A stretch of DNA of 64,000 nt from Bog-473 sp963770645 (GCA_963770645.1 CAVYQL010000003.1:1364001-1428000), one strand, 5' to 3'. Positions 19,371-28,744 are shown, counted from the stretch's first letter. Numbers and translations: made by a program. The notes: generated by a model not told the origin, from the letters alone.

Positions 19371-20920
19371 CGCCCGTCCCGGCGGCGTGCCAGCATCTCG
19401 TAGAGCTCGTCGGACGGTGGCTCGGCCACCCGGCCGGGTCGGGTCGGCCGGTGGTGGCGGCCGGACCGGGACGAGGCGAAGGGGTCGCCGTCGTTGCGGA
19501 AGACGTGCGGCGGCACGTCAATGCCGTTCAACGCCAGCTCGTCGAGAACCTTGGGGCGGAGACCGGTGGGCACGAGGCGGCCCATCCCTTCGGCGGTGTC
19601 GACCCGGTGAAAAATGTCCTGGAGCAGAACGGTGTCGCCCTCCATGCCCTGAATCTCCGTGATGGTGTGCACCACACGGGGACCGCCGGCCGTCCGCTGG
19701 AGCTGCACCAGGAGGCCGACGGCCATGACGATCTGCTCCCGGATGGCGCGCTGGGGCAGTTCGACTCCGCCCATCATGACCATGGTCTCGAGTCGTCCGA
19801 GCAGCTCGCGCGGTGTGTTTGCGTGCACCGTCGTCATAGAGCCGGCGTGGCCGGTGTTCATGGCCTGGAGCATGTCGAGGGTTTCGGAACCACGGCACTC
19901 ACCGACGATGATGCGGTCTGGCCGCATACGCAGCGAGTTACGGACCAAGTCACGGATCCGCACCTCGCCGGTCCCCTCGGCGTTGGCCGGCCGGGTCTCG
20001 AGGGTGACGACGTGGGCTCCTTGGATCTGGAGTTCCGCCGACTCCTCGATGGTGATCAGGCGCTCCCCGTCGGGGATGAAATTCGAGAGGACATTGAGCA
20101 TGGTCGTCTTGCCGGTGCCGGTGCCGCCGACCACGACCATGCTGATCTTGCCCCGCACGCACGCCTCGAGGAACACAGCCGCATCCATCGTGAGCGTGCC
20201 CAGATTGATCAGGTCCTGCATGAGAAAGGCGCGCTCTGGGAACTTTCGAACCGTCAGCACCGGGCCCCGCAGGGCGAGAGGCGGCACGATGGCGTTGATC
20301 CGGGATCCGTCGGCCAGCCGGGCGTCGACCATGGGTGAGGACTCGTCGACCCGACGGCCGACGGCGTGGACCATGCGGTCGATGATTCGACGGTACTGCT
20401 GCGGATTGGTGAAGATGATGTCGCTTCGCGCGATCTTGCCCTTGCGCTCGATCCAGATCTCGTCGTACGCGTTGCACATGATCTCGGTGATCGTGTTGTC
20501 GGCGAGCAGTGCCTCGAGCGGCCCGTAACCGAGGGAGTCCTCGAGCATCTCTTCCACGAAGCGCTGGCGCTCAATCGGCGAGATCCCGATGTCCTCGCGT
20601 TCGAGAATCTCGTTGACCGTGGCGCGGACCTTTGACCGCAGTTCTTCGGGTGACAGATCGGCCGCAGTCGGCGCTATTTCAGCGAGCACCTTGGCCTGGA
20701 CCTTGGCCTTGCTCTGCTTCCATTGCTCGTCGAGCAACGTGCGGTCGGCCGCCCGCCGCATCGGGTGGCCCTTGGTACCAGGCGTGCCGAACGGGTTTGG
20801 ACGCGGGGCCGGCCCCCCGGGGTCCCCGGCTCGCCGGTTGCGAGGCGGCTGGGGAGGCTCGTCGGCCGCAGGTTCAGACGCGGACCCGTCGGCGGCGGCC
20901 AGCTTCTCCGAAAGGTTCAT
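19367..20920 (-). CDS. tadA: Tad pilus assembly ATPase TadA/CpaF
   Basis: The hexameric secretion ATPase that powers pilus assembly. In its 517 residues are the N-terminal domain from YGPLEALLADNTITEIMCNA, Walker A VVVGGTGTGKTTMLNVLSNF, the Asp box ITIEESAELQI, Walker B/His box RPDRIIVGECRGSETLDML and TGHAGSMTTVHANTPRELL. A Pro/Gly-rich stretch of about 60 residues precedes the conserved part, and a basic tail (RSGRHHRPTRPGR) follows it. It lies five bases after tadZ. Confidence 0.95.
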   Translation of the reverse strand: MNLSEKLAAADGSASEPAADEPPQPPRNRRAGDPGGPAPRPNPFGTPGTKGHPMRRAADRTLLDEQWKQSKAKVQAKVLAEIAPTAADLSPEELRSKVRATVNEILEREDIGISPIERQRFVEEMLEDSLGYGPLEALLADNTITEIMCNAYDEIWIERKGKIARSDIIFTNPQQYRRIIDRMVHAVGRRVDESSPMVDARLADGSRINAIVPPLALRGPVLTVRKFPERAFLMQDLINLGTLTMDAAVFLEACVRGKISMVVVGGTGTGKTTMLNVLSNFIPDGERLITIEESAELQIQGAHVVTLETRPANAEGTGEVRIRDLVRNSLRMRPDRIIVGECRGSETLDMLQAMNTGHAGSMTTVHANTPRELLGRLETMVMMGGVELPQRAIREQIVMAVGLLVQLQRTAGGPRVVHTITEIQGMEGDTVLLQDIFHRVDTAEGMGRLVPTGLRPKVLDELALNGIDVPPHVFRNDGDPFASSRSGRHHRPTRPGRVAEPPSDELYEMLARRRDGR

Positions 20921-20925
20921 CGCGA

Positions 20926-22215
20926 TCAGGCCCTCTCGAGCTCAGGCACCTTGGTGGTGCGTCCCTTCCTCCTCCGCCAAAAACCCCGGGGCTCGCCATT
21001 GAGCTCGGGGGCCGAAACGCTCGTCTCGAGGACGGGCGTCACTTCGCCGGAGAGAAACTGGTTCATGCCACCAGCCAGCTTCTTGCCGATCTCGGAACCG
21101 GCGGCCGACACGAGCGCGGGGCGTCCCCTGTTGATCGACTTCATGACTTCGCGGGAATACGGGAGCACGGAAATGATCTTGTTGTCGAGCACCTCTTGGA
21201 CGTCGCCGATGTCGATGCCGATGTCGGCTTCGACCTTGTTGAGCACGACGCCGACCGCGTCGCTGTTGATCTTGAGCTTCTCGAGAGTGGTCAGGAACAC
21301 CCGCATGTTGCGTATGCTCGGCAGGTCGAGTGTCACCATGCACAGCACTCGGGTCGAGTGGTCGAAGGCGGCCAGGACGATCTCGGAGAGCTGCGCCGGG
21401 GTGTCGACCACGATGTAATCGAAGTGATGCCGCAGCGCGCTCAGGACCTTGTAGACGTCCTTGGGAGCGATCATGTCCGCGTCGGCCGGGCTAAAGGGCG
21501 CCGCCAGCACGGAGAACCCGAGCTCGTGCTCCTCGAGATACTCCTCGAGGTGTTCGTCAAGGTCGTCCTCATCGACTGGCTCCCGCGAGAGCAGGTCCGA
21601 AATGGTGAACCGGGGCCGCAGGTGCAGCGCTGTCGAGACCTCGCCGAACTGGAGGTCGAGATCGACCAAGCACACTCGCTGTCCGGTTTGGGCGGCGAAA
21701 TAGCAGGCCAGGTTGGTGGCGTAGAAGGTCTTGCCGCAGCCGCCGCTCGATGAGGCGACCGTGAACACCTCTGCGAAGTGCGAGCGCTCCGCCACGACGC
21801 CTTCGGCGACGGCCGGGACAGGCGGGCCGGAGCCGGACTGGGACGCGTCGGCGATATCGAACGCACGGTGCAACGCGCTGGAGAGCTGACGCTTGGAGGT
21901 CGGGTATTCGACGAGTTCAACCGCGCCCGTGCGGACGATGTCGCCAAGGTTCGCCTTGGGCTTCGGCCCCAGGGCCAGCACCACCGCCGGCACGGCGGAC
22001 GTGGCACGCAGATTGGCCAGTCGGGCCATACCTGCGTGGCTGTCGAACACCGGTCCGGCCACGAGGACGTCGAAGGGTCCCTCCTCGCTCACCTCCTCCT
22101 CGACGTCGATCACGTTCGAGCTGGTGACGACCTGGTAGCCCGGTCCGAGCGAGGCCTGGATCGCGCGGCTGAGAGCTGGCGAGCGGCTAATGACGAGGAT
22201 GCGGCGGTTGATCAC
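20926..22215 (-). CDS. tadZ: Tad pilus localisation protein TadZ/CpaE (receiver-like plus ParA-type ATPase)
   Basis: TadZ positions the pilus machine at a cell pole. The N-terminal ~125 residues form a receiver-like domain (RILVISRSPALSRAIQASLG, then PFDVLVAGPVFDSHAGMARL). The C-terminal part is a MinD/ParA-like ATPase with the deviant Walker motif ASSSGGCGKTFYATNLACYF, where the usual KGGxGKT lysine is replaced by Ser. Further motifs are VCLVDLDLQFGEVST and YIVVDTPAQLSEIVLAAFDH. GTG 22215 overlaps the cpaB stop as GTGA, which decided the start; the frame is open for 33 bases upstream. Confidence 0.9.
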   Translation of the reverse strand: MINRRILVISRSPALSRAIQASLGPGYQVVTSSNVIDVEEEVSEEGPFDVLVAGPVFDSHAGMARLANLRATSAVPAVVLALGPKPKANLGDIVRTGAVELVEYPTSKRQLSSALHRAFDIADASQSGSGPPVPAVAEGVVAERSHFAEVFTVASSSGGCGKTFYATNLACYFAAQTGQRVCLVDLDLQFGEVSTALHLRPRFTISDLLSREPVDEDDLDEHLEEYLEEHELGFSVLAAPFSPADADMIAPKDVYKVLSALRHHFDYIVVDTPAQLSEIVLAAFDHSTRVLCMVTLDLPSIRNMRVFLTTLEKLKINSDAVGVVLNKVEADIGIDIGDVQEVLDNKIISVLPYSREVMKSINRGRPALVSAAGSEIGKKLAGGMNQFLSGEVTPVLETSVSAPELNGEPRGFWRRRKGRTTKVPELERA

Positions 22216-22970
22216 GGGGCACCTGTCGTCTGGCCGGTACCGACGCATTGCATCAGCGGCGGCGGCGTCGCTCCCTGCTGAGGCTGGACGACCGACAGCG
22301 ACTCGTTCTGCTCGAGGAATTGGAGGGTTTGCGCCTGCTGGCCGGTCACCGCGAGGAGCACGGTCTCGCTGCCTGGGATGGTGCGCCCCTCCGCAGTTTT
22401 GTGACCCGCGTAGGACGGGACCGTGCTGGACACGTCGAGTACTTGGATGCTGGACATGGCGAGTTCGGTACAGGGAACCGGCAGGTTCGAGTTGTCCCCA
22501 GTCGAAAGCTTGGTGATGTTGGCGTAAACATCGACCCGGCTCCCGGGCTGCAGGTAGCCGGCGAGTGCGTTCGTCCCGGTCATCGTCACCGTTATCGCGT
22601 CCATGCCCGTCGGGATGGAGATCGCAGACGTGCTCGCCGACAGCTCTGCCGAACTGATGGCCTGCCCCTTCGTGACTGCCTGCGTGAGGACCTCATTGGG
22701 CAGCACGGTCAGGGTGGTCAGGTCCGTCGGTTTGAACGACCTGGTGGGGATCAGTTCGATGGCCACCAGATTGTTGGAGATCATCGACTGGCCGGTGGTG
22801 CCGGCTGAGATGTTGCCCTTCGCGACCACGGCGGACATCGTCACGGGCACATTGTTCGAGTTCGAAGCCGCGTGCTTGCCCGCACCCTTGACGCTTGCAA
22901 AGGCGATCGCGCTCCCTGCAATGAACAGGATCACCCCAATCAGGACCAGCGTGAGCGTCTGCCTCTTCAC
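22212..22970 (-). CDS. cpaB: Flp pilus assembly protein CpaB/RcpC
   Basis: A single-helix periplasmic-side protein with a SAF domain, thought to support the pilus channel or bind the wall. The product starts VKRQTLTLVLIGVILFIAGS, a membrane anchor. It continues with the SAF region (AVVAKGNISAGTTGQSMISN and TVLPNEVLTQAVTKGQAIS) and the RcpC-like part with LAGYLQPGSRVDVYANITKL. GTG 22970 has a good GGAGAGGGGGG site; the longer upstream frame is Arg-rich and unlikely. It heads the five-gene minus-strand tad operon. Confidence 0.87.
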   Translation of the reverse strand: MKRQTLTLVLIGVILFIAGSAIAFASVKGAGKHAASNSNNVPVTMSAVVAKGNISAGTTGQSMISNNLVAIELIPTRSFKPTDLTTLTVLPNEVLTQAVTKGQAISSAELSASTSAISIPTGMDAITVTMTGTNALAGYLQPGSRVDVYANITKLSTGDNSNLPVPCTELAMSSIQVLDVSSTVPSYAGHKTAEGRTIPGSETVLLAVTGQQAQTLQFLEQNESLSVVQPQQGATPPPLMQCVGTGQTTGAP

Positions 22971-23259
22971 AGAACAATCCCCCCTCTCCGCTGCGGAGGA
23001 CGTTGGCGACAGATGCACGGCCGTCCGCCGTTGGTTCGCTTGGAGAGTACGACGGGAACCGATCCGCGTACATAGGCCCTTTTGACCATTCTTGAGCACT
23101 CCGCCCCTGGTGAAACCCCTAAATGGTCCTTAGGTCCTATGTACCGCGAAGTGCATGAAGCCCACAATCGACACCGTCGCGACACGGCGACGCGGCAATT
23201 CGACAGTTGCCCTTCAAGAGTTGGTACCGCCGCCCGACACAGAGGAGAGGGGGGTCGCG
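22971..23259. promoter_or_regulatory. divergent promoter region of the tad operons
   Basis: The minus-strand cpaB operon and the plus-strand tadE operon start on either side of this gap. An AT-richer patch around 23080-23150 is the probable promoter core. No clear palindrome seen. Confidence 0.45.
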
Positions 23260-23757
23260 TTGAAACCGCGGACGTGGAAGCTTCCGGTTGCGCTGAGGCG
23301 GTGGCGTGACGACGAGCGCGGGGCGGAGATGGTGGAGTTCGCCTTCGTTGTCGTTCTTCTCATCATGCTCCTTTACGGCATCATCACCTACGGCCTCATC
23401 CTGGGCGCGCAGGCGACCGTGACCCAGGCCGCCGCCGACGGCGCTCGCGCCGGCATCGTCGCCACCACCCAGACGTGCACGCAGTCGACAGTTCCGTCAG
23501 TCTGTGCCGCCGAAAACCAGGCTGGGTCGGACGTCGGCTGGATGGGCAAGGGGACGTGCCCCTCCAGCACGATCATCACGTGCACCGCCGTACCCGAGCC
23601 ATGTCCCTCGAACAGCAACAACACGTGCCTGGAGGTGACGGTGTCTTACAACTACGCCTCGTCACCGCTCTTCCCCGAGATGCCCGGACTCGGCGTCATC
23701 ACCCCCTCGACCATCTCGTCGACCAATGTCCTGCAGATGTCGAACCCGAGCTCGTAG
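23260..23757 (+). CDS. tadE: TadE-like pseudopilin
   Basis: The 165-residue product has a basic leader ending DDERGAEMVEF and a hydrophobic helix AFVVVLLIMLLYGIITYGLI, the TadE prepilin pattern recognised by the prepilin peptidase. The outside part has several cysteines (QTCTQ, SVCAA, GTCPS, ITCTA, EPCPS, NTCLE), suggesting disulfides. I prefer TTG 23260 because AGAGGAGAGGGG lies just before it; an upstream ATG at 23155 would add 35 poorly conserved residues. Confidence 0.85.
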   Translation: MKPRTWKLPVALRRWRDDERGAEMVEFAFVVVLLIMLLYGIITYGLILGAQATVTQAAADGARAGIVATTQTCTQSTVPSVCAAENQAGSDVGWMGKGTCPSSTIITCTAVPEPCPSNSNNTCLEVTVSYNYASSPLFPEMPGLGVITPSTISSTNVLQMSNPSS

Positions 23758-25290
23758 ATGCGAGGACTTCGCCGGCACCTTCTCGGCTGGTCCCGCGCTC
23801 GGCGGCATGACGAGCGCGGCGCGACCTTCGTCCTGACCGCGATCTGCATGGTGCTGCTGTTGTCGGCGGGCGCTTTCGGCGTGGACCTTGGCTTCACGGT
23901 GGACGGCAACCGCCAGGCCCAGGCGATGGCAGACACGGCGGCGCTCGACATGGCGCGCTACATCAACATCGCCGACGCCGACGCGAGTGGGCCCTCCGAG
24001 AGCGCCACCGCCAGTTGGTTGACGACCAACAAGCTCCCCTACGTCGACACCGACAACGCAGCCAACACGACACTCACCGTGGTGCCGGGCGAGTGGAACG
24101 GCGCGTGGAGCTCCGAGACCGAATGTGAAACAGGCTTGCCACCGCTGCCCGCGTGCAATGCCGTCAAGGTCACGGCGACCCAGAAGGTGCCCCAGATCTT
24201 CGGTGGCGGGAATGCGAGCGTGACTCGTACCTCGGTTGCAGCAGTGACGCCCGAATCGGGTTTTTCGATCGGCTCGTACCTGACTGGTGTCAGCTCATCG
24301 CAGTCTTCCGTCCTCAACGCGCTCCTGAGCGACCTCGGCACGAGCGCCAACGTGAACGCAGTGGGCTTCGATGGTCTCGCCAACACCGACGTGACCATCA
24401 ACCAGCTCATCACGGCGTCAGGCGGGTTGCTCACCACATCGAACGTCATGACGGCGTCACTCACCGCAACACAATGGCTCTCGATCTGGACCGACGCCGT
24501 CGCCAACCAGGTCGCACAGCTGAACTGTGGGTCGTCGCCGACACCCTATCCGTGCAACGCGAGCACCGCACTGAGCTCGCTCGCTTTCAACGCGTCCTCG
24601 TCGGCCCAGCTGTGCAAGATGGTCGTGATCGATGGGTCGTCGTGTAGCACGCTCTCGTCGCCCTCCCTCAGCGCAAGCCTCAACGTCCTGCAGGCACTCA
24701 CGACGGAAGCGGAGCTGGCGAACGGGTCCAGCGCTGTGAATATCGGGACCCTGGGTGGCATCCCTGGTCTGCTCTCGTCCTCCTTGTCCTTCTCCGCGAT
24801 CCAACCACCTCAGTATGCATACGGACCGGTGGGCACCACCGCGACGACTCAGCAGGTGACTGCAGACCTGCAGCTCAACATCGTTGGTGGAACCATCAAC
24901 ATTCCCATGGCAGCGGCGAGTGCGACCGCGACGCTCTCACACGTCACCTGTCAGAACAACACGCTGAAGAAGGTCACGATCTCGGTGGCAGGGACGGGCT
25001 TTACCGACGACGTGAGTTTCGGCGGATCGCAGATCGGCACGCTGACCGAGGGCAACTACAGCGCAAGCCCGAGTTTCACCACGGTGCCTCCCACCGCGAC
25101 GAGCATCCAGAACGGGAGCAACCCGGTCACGACCACCGCCTCGCCGTCCTACTCCGGCTCCCAATCGGTCCTGGTCGAAGCGGCGATGGCCGTGCTGGCG
25201 CCGATGCTGCAGGCGACGGGCATCTCCGTTGGAGGCGTCCAGACGGCTGACCTGAGCGTCAACTGCGGGTCCGTCACATTGGTCCAATGA
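23758..25290 (+). CDS. tadG: TadG-like pilus-associated protein
   Basis: The start codon directly follows the tadE stop (TAG-ATG). The N-terminus shows the Tad_N pattern: basic leader RARRHDERGATFVLTAICMV, a membrane helix and GVDLGFTVDGNRQAQAMADT, where TadE/G-like proteins carry their conserved Asp and Asn/Arg. The remaining ~400 residues are Ser/Thr/Ala-rich, extracellular and without the von Willebrand A domain of classical TadG. It is probably a minor pilin-like or surface-exposed tip component. Confidence 0.82.
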   Translation: MRGLRRHLLGWSRARRHDERGATFVLTAICMVLLLSAGAFGVDLGFTVDGNRQAQAMADTAALDMARYINIADADASGPSESATASWLTTNKLPYVDTDNAANTTLTVVPGEWNGAWSSETECETGLPPLPACNAVKVTATQKVPQIFGGGNASVTRTSVAAVTPESGFSIGSYLTGVSSSQSSVLNALLSDLGTSANVNAVGFDGLANTDVTINQLITASGGLLTTSNVMTASLTATQWLSIWTDAVANQVAQLNCGSSPTPYPCNASTALSSLAFNASSSAQLCKMVVIDGSSCSTLSSPSLSASLNVLQALTTEAELANGSSAVNIGTLGGIPGLLSSSLSFSAIQPPQYAYGPVGTTATTQQVTADLQLNIVGGTINIPMAAASATATLSHVTCQNNTLKKVTISVAGTGFTDDVSFGGSQIGTLTEGNYSASPSFTTVPPTATSIQNGSNPVTTTASPSYSGSQSVLVEAAMAVLAPMLQATGISVGGVQTADLSVNCGSVTLVQ

Positions 25291-26006
25291 GCACGACCCT
25301 CGCACTTCTCGTCGGCGCCGCATTCGGCATCGCAGCCGGTTCGCTCCTGGTGCCACTGACCCGGCGTGAACTGACGGCGTCGCTCGCCCGGGCAGCGGCG
25401 GGGCAGGTTGCGGGGGCTGAGGTGGCTGATGCTCCCGCCGAGACGCCCGTCGATGTCGAGGCGCCGCGCATCGGCCGGCGCCAGTGGCTCGTCCTGGCCG
25501 CGGCGTCAGGTGTCATCCCTGCCTTCATGCTCTACCGGGTGGGGTGGTCACTCCTCGCGCTCCCGCCATTGCTCATGCTCGTCGGCCTCGTCCAACTCGC
25601 CTACTGCGATTTCACGCGGCGGCTCCTGCCGAAGACACTGGTCTACGCCCTCGGCGCAGTGGTCGTGACGAGCGGGGTGGCCGTCGCCGCCGCCGTGCCC
25701 GACTGGGAGAAGCTGGTGCACGCCACCCTCGGTGGGTTGGCGTTCTTCGCGGTGTTCCTCTTCATCAACCTCATGAACCCGCGCTGGATTGCCTACGGGG
25801 ACGTACGTCTGTCGCTCGTCGTCGGTTTCGGGCTGGCCTGGGTTAGCCCCATGGCCCTCCTCGACGGCTTCTTCTACGCGAACCTGATGGCAGCCGTCGT
25901 GGGTCTCGTCCTCATCGGCTTGCACCGGGCGAAGCGACGCTCGGGGCTGCCGTTCGGGCTCTATCTCGCCGTGGCGGCAGCACTGGTCCTGGTCATCTGG
26001 AGCTGA
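25287..26006 (+). CDS. tadV: prepilin peptidase of the A24 family
   Basis: This membrane aspartyl protease would cut the Flp and TadE/G leaders. The 239-residue product has seven or so hydrophobic segments and the two catalytic Asp regions, LAYCDFTRRLLPKTLVYA and the GD motif IAYGDVRLSLVVGF. It lacks the N-terminal methylase zinc Cys motif of PilD, as usual for Tad systems, but has an extra ~60-residue Ala-rich N-terminal part. ATG 25287 overlaps the tadG stop (ATGA). Confidence 0.88.
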   Translation: MSTTLALLVGAAFGIAAGSLLVPLTRRELTASLARAAAGQVAGAEVADAPAETPVDVEAPRIGRRQWLVLAAASGVIPAFMLYRVGWSLLALPPLLMLVGLVQLAYCDFTRRLLPKTLVYALGAVVVTSGVAVAAAVPDWEKLVHATLGGLAFFAVFLFINLMNPRWIAYGDVRLSLVVGFGLAWVSPMALLDGFFYANLMAAVVGLVLIGLHRAKRRSGLPFGLYLAVAAALVLVIWS

Positions 26007-26991
26007 TCCCAGGCCGGCGGAAGTGCCGGTCGATCTCGTTGGCATAGCGGCGGCCGAGGGAATCCGCGTGGTCCCCGATCCACGTGCTGAGCGCAATGGA
26101 GCCGGTGGCCCGGCCGTCCGTGTCGGCAAGACCGTCGGCCATGGCCCGGTACTCGTCGCCGGTCAACAGCACGTCGTGCAACGCCAGGCCGAGGACTGAC
26201 GCCAGAGGTCGCATCAGCGCGCCCGGCACTCGCACGATCACGCTCCTGCTGTGGACCGCCGCCCGCAACTGGTGGACGAGCTCGAGGAAGGTCGGCCGTT
26301 CCGGACCGACGGCGTCGATGACCGAGTCGTCTCGCTCCCGCCCGGCAGCGACGGCCAGCGCCGCCAGATCATCGATGTGGATGGGTCGGATCCGGTAGTC
26401 ACCGGTGCCCCCGATGGCGAACACCGGGAGCCGGCGGAGCAGCCACGCGATGTTGTTGAGCAAGACGCCATCACCTCCGAAGAGGAGAGCGGGACGGAGC
26501 ACGGCGTATGGCACACCCACCTCGGCCAACGCACGCTCTGCCTCGCCCTTGCCGCGAAAGTAGCCATAGGGCGACGCGATGCTCGGGTGCGTGATCGACA
26601 CGTGCACGATGCGCTCCACGCCCGCATGGCATGCCGCGTTGAACAAGGTACGCAGGTTGGCCACGGCGCGCTCGTGGTCGTCGTGCTGATGAGGGAAGCG
26701 GACCCAATACGTGTTGTACAGGGTCGTGACGCCCCGCAACGACGCGGTCAGCCCGATCACGTTGTCGAAGTCCAACGGCTGCACGTCAATCGCGCTGTCC
26801 TCGGGAGCCCGTTCGGGATGCCCGGTCAGCGTACGCACCCGCCTCCCGGCGCGCTCGAGCTCGCGGGCGATCGCCGCACCCGAATAGCTGAAGGCACCCG
26901 TGACGACGTCAATGCCATCGGCCGGGAACGTGTTTGTTCCTGGCGACGGCGAGTCCACCACGCTTCCAGGTACTCGTGTTCGCCCAGTCAT
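25993..26991 (-). CDS. NAD(P)-binding epimerase/NmrA-like protein
   Basis: An atypical short-chain-dehydrogenase-fold protein of 332 residues. The nucleotide loop reads VTGAFSYSGAAIARELERAG instead of TGATGFIG. The segments ERIVHVSITHPSIASPYGYF and LRPALLFGGDGVLLNNIAWL resemble complex-I-associated or NmrA-type epimerases. The catalytic YxxxK is only loosely present (YFRGKGE). It overlaps the prepilin peptidase end by 14 bases on the other strand and overlaps the TetR stop by four bases (ATGA), so it is co-translated with that regulator. Confidence 0.8.
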   Translation of the reverse strand: MTGRTRVPGSVVDSPSPGTNTFPADGIDVVTGAFSYSGAAIARELERAGRRVRTLTGHPERAPEDSAIDVQPLDFDNVIGLTASLRGVTTLYNTYWVRFPHQHDDHERAVANLRTLFNAACHAGVERIVHVSITHPSIASPYGYFRGKGEAERALAEVGVPYAVLRPALLFGGDGVLLNNIAWLLRRLPVFAIGGTGDYRIRPIHIDDLAALAVAAGRERDDSVIDAVGPERPTFLELVHQLRAAVHSRSVIVRVPGALMRPLASVLGLALHDVLLTGDEYRAMADGLADTDGRATGSIALSTWIGDHADSLGRRYANEIDRHFRRPGISSR

Positions 26992-27692
26992 GGAGCCTCC
27001 TCGTTCAATGGGGGGATCGGAGGGATCGGCGGGCTCTGCTGGTCCCGCCCCGTCGCCGCCACCGGCGGCCCGAACCCCTGCAGCAAGCCGGTCAGCAGGC
27101 GGGCCCGGTCGAAGAGTGCAAGCGCCGAGCTGCGGTCCCCGTCGAGATGCGCCAGCATCTCCAGACCGAGGTAGAGCGCGACCACCGCGTGGGCGGCGAC
27201 GTCGGGCTCAACCACCGCCGCGAGCGGCGACCCCTCGAGCGCCTCGCGCAGCGCGTCGCCAGCAAAGCTGCGCCAGGGTGCAATGCGCGCCGCCACCTCG
27301 GCGGCCAGCCCGGGCGTGGCCGAGGCTCCGGCGATCATCTCGGCGAGAACGGCGATGTGGCCCGCGTCGAGATCCTCCTCGAAGATCGCCTGCGCCGCGT
27401 CGACGAGCTCACCTATCCCTTCAGCGCGGTCGACCGCCGCCTGATAGTGCACGCGCCGCGTCTCGCTGACATCGTCGAGCGCGGCGAGCAGCAGGTTGGC
27501 CACCGATCCGAAGTGGTAGAAGACGAGGCCCTGGTTGCAGCCGGCCCGCCGGGCGATCGCCCGCGCGCTGGCGCCGGCGAAGCCCTCTTCCTTGAGGGCC
27601 GCGACCGCGCCGCGCACCAGCGCCTCCCGGGTCTCCGCCACCCCGGGCGAGCCCTCCTGTCTCACCCGTGCCTTCACGCCCGACTTGGCCAC
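26988..27692 (-). CDS. TetR-family transcriptional regulator
   Basis: The N-terminal HTH is clear: REALVRGAVAALKEEGFAGA, then SARAIARRAGCNQGLVFYHF, the TetR signature ending in YHFGS. The C-terminal ligand domain is all helical. The last 25 residues are Pro-rich (SPPIPPIPPL) and atypical. It is coupled to the epimerase downstream and lies next to an inverted repeat that is a likely operator for itself and perhaps the divergent dioxygenase. Confidence 0.9.
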   Translation of the reverse strand: MAKSGVKARVRQEGSPGVAETREALVRGAVAALKEEGFAGASARAIARRAGCNQGLVFYHFGSVANLLLAALDDVSETRRVHYQAAVDRAEGIGELVDAAQAIFEEDLDAGHIAVLAEMIAGASATPGLAAEVAARIAPWRSFAGDALREALEGSPLAAVVEPDVAAHAVVALYLGLEMLAHLDGDRSSALALFDRARLLTGLLQGFGPPVAATGRDQQSPPIPPIPPLNEEAP

Positions 27693-27713
27693 CCGCTACT
27701 CCCTGATCGATCC

Positions 27714-27750
27714 GATTTGAGCGATTGATTTGAGTGATTGCTTAACCACT
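27714..27750. promoter_or_regulatory. candidate TetR operator
   Basis: A 13-base unit GATTTGAGCGATT / GATTTGAGTGATT is tandemly repeated at 27714-27739. The second copy runs into an inverted repeat AGTGATT-GCTT-AACCACT at 27733-27750. It lies 21-58 bases upstream of the TetR start and upstream of the dioxygenase. Confidence 0.55.
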
Positions 27751-27840
27751 GTACGGCTCCTCTCGAGGCGCCGTCAAACCCGGCCCGACCAGGCGCTATG
27801 GCCGTGCCATCGCCGCGGACCCGGCGCTATCGTGCGACGC

Positions 27841-28740
27841 GTGCCGTCCGCTCCCCCGCTACTCACGCCCGCGATGAAAGAGCGTTGGGACCTCGACGGG
27901 TGGTGCGTGGTGCCGGGCGCCATCCCCGCCGACCAGCTGGCAGCGGCGCAGGACGCGGTCCACCGGCACTTCCCCACACCCGCCGAGATGCTCGACCTCG
28001 GCGGCACCGCCGCCGGCGAGTGGCACACGTGGGACGCCCCCTGGCCGGAGTTCCCGTTCCACAGCTCTCGCCTCAACGCCCTCGTCCTCCACGACAACGT
28101 CATCGACATCGCGGAGGGGCTCCTCGGCACCTGGGATCTCGCGCTTTACATGGGCCTCGCCACGGCCAAGTACGCACACCAGAAGTCGGGCTACAACCAG
28201 TTGCTGCACGCCGACTACCCGAACCACATGATGGTCGTGCCCCGACACGAGGTCGGTTACCAGCAGGTCGAGTTCTTCGTCTACCTCACCGACGTCACCA
28301 GCGAGGACGGCGCCACCCGCTTCGCGTCATGGCAGCAGACCAAGGACATCCCGGTCGAGCGGCACACGCTCAATTACGTCGACTATGCCGAGCTCTACGA
28401 CGACTCGTCGGTCGCGGCGGCGCCGGCCGGTTCCGTCGTGGCCTACCGCCCCGACGTGTACCACCGCTCGGTCGATCACACCGATCCGACCCGCTACCGG
28501 GTGATGCTGCACGTGTCCTTCCGCCACCGCGACGCCGGCTGGGGCGGCTATCAGTCCTGGCCCTTCCGGGGCTTCTCCTACGAGCTGACCAAGTACGTGC
28601 AGGAGGCGACGCCGCGCCAACTCGCCCTCATGGGGATCCCGTTGCCGGGCCATCCGTACTGGACGAAGGCAACGCTGGAGGGCGTGCAAGCGCGTTATCC
28701 CGGGCTCGACATGACGCCCTGGCGCGACGCGCTGGGCTGA
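27841..28740 (+). CDS. phytanoyl-CoA dioxygenase (PhyH) family protein
   Basis: A non-heme Fe(II)/2-oxoglutarate oxygenase of 299 residues. The facial triad fits HADYPNH (His-x-Asp) in the middle and YHRSVDHTDPTRYRVMLHVS, whose distal His and Arg would bind iron and 2-oxoglutarate. The substrate is unknown; PhyH proteins hydroxylate lipids, ectoine or small metabolites. GTG 27841 is the chosen start, with an ATG at 27874 possible; neither has a strong ribosome site. Divergent from the TetR gene. Confidence 0.8.
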   Translation: MPSAPPLLTPAMKERWDLDGWCVVPGAIPADQLAAAQDAVHRHFPTPAEMLDLGGTAAGEWHTWDAPWPEFPFHSSRLNALVLHDNVIDIAEGLLGTWDLALYMGLATAKYAHQKSGYNQLLHADYPNHMMVVPRHEVGYQQVEFFVYLTDVTSEDGATRFASWQQTKDIPVERHTLNYVDYAELYDDSSVAAAPAGSVVAYRPDVYHRSVDHTDPTRYRVMLHVSFRHRDAGWGGYQSWPFRGFSYELTKYVQEATPRQLALMGIPLPGHPYWTKATLEGVQARYPGLDMTPWRDALG

Positions 28741-28744
28741 GCGT

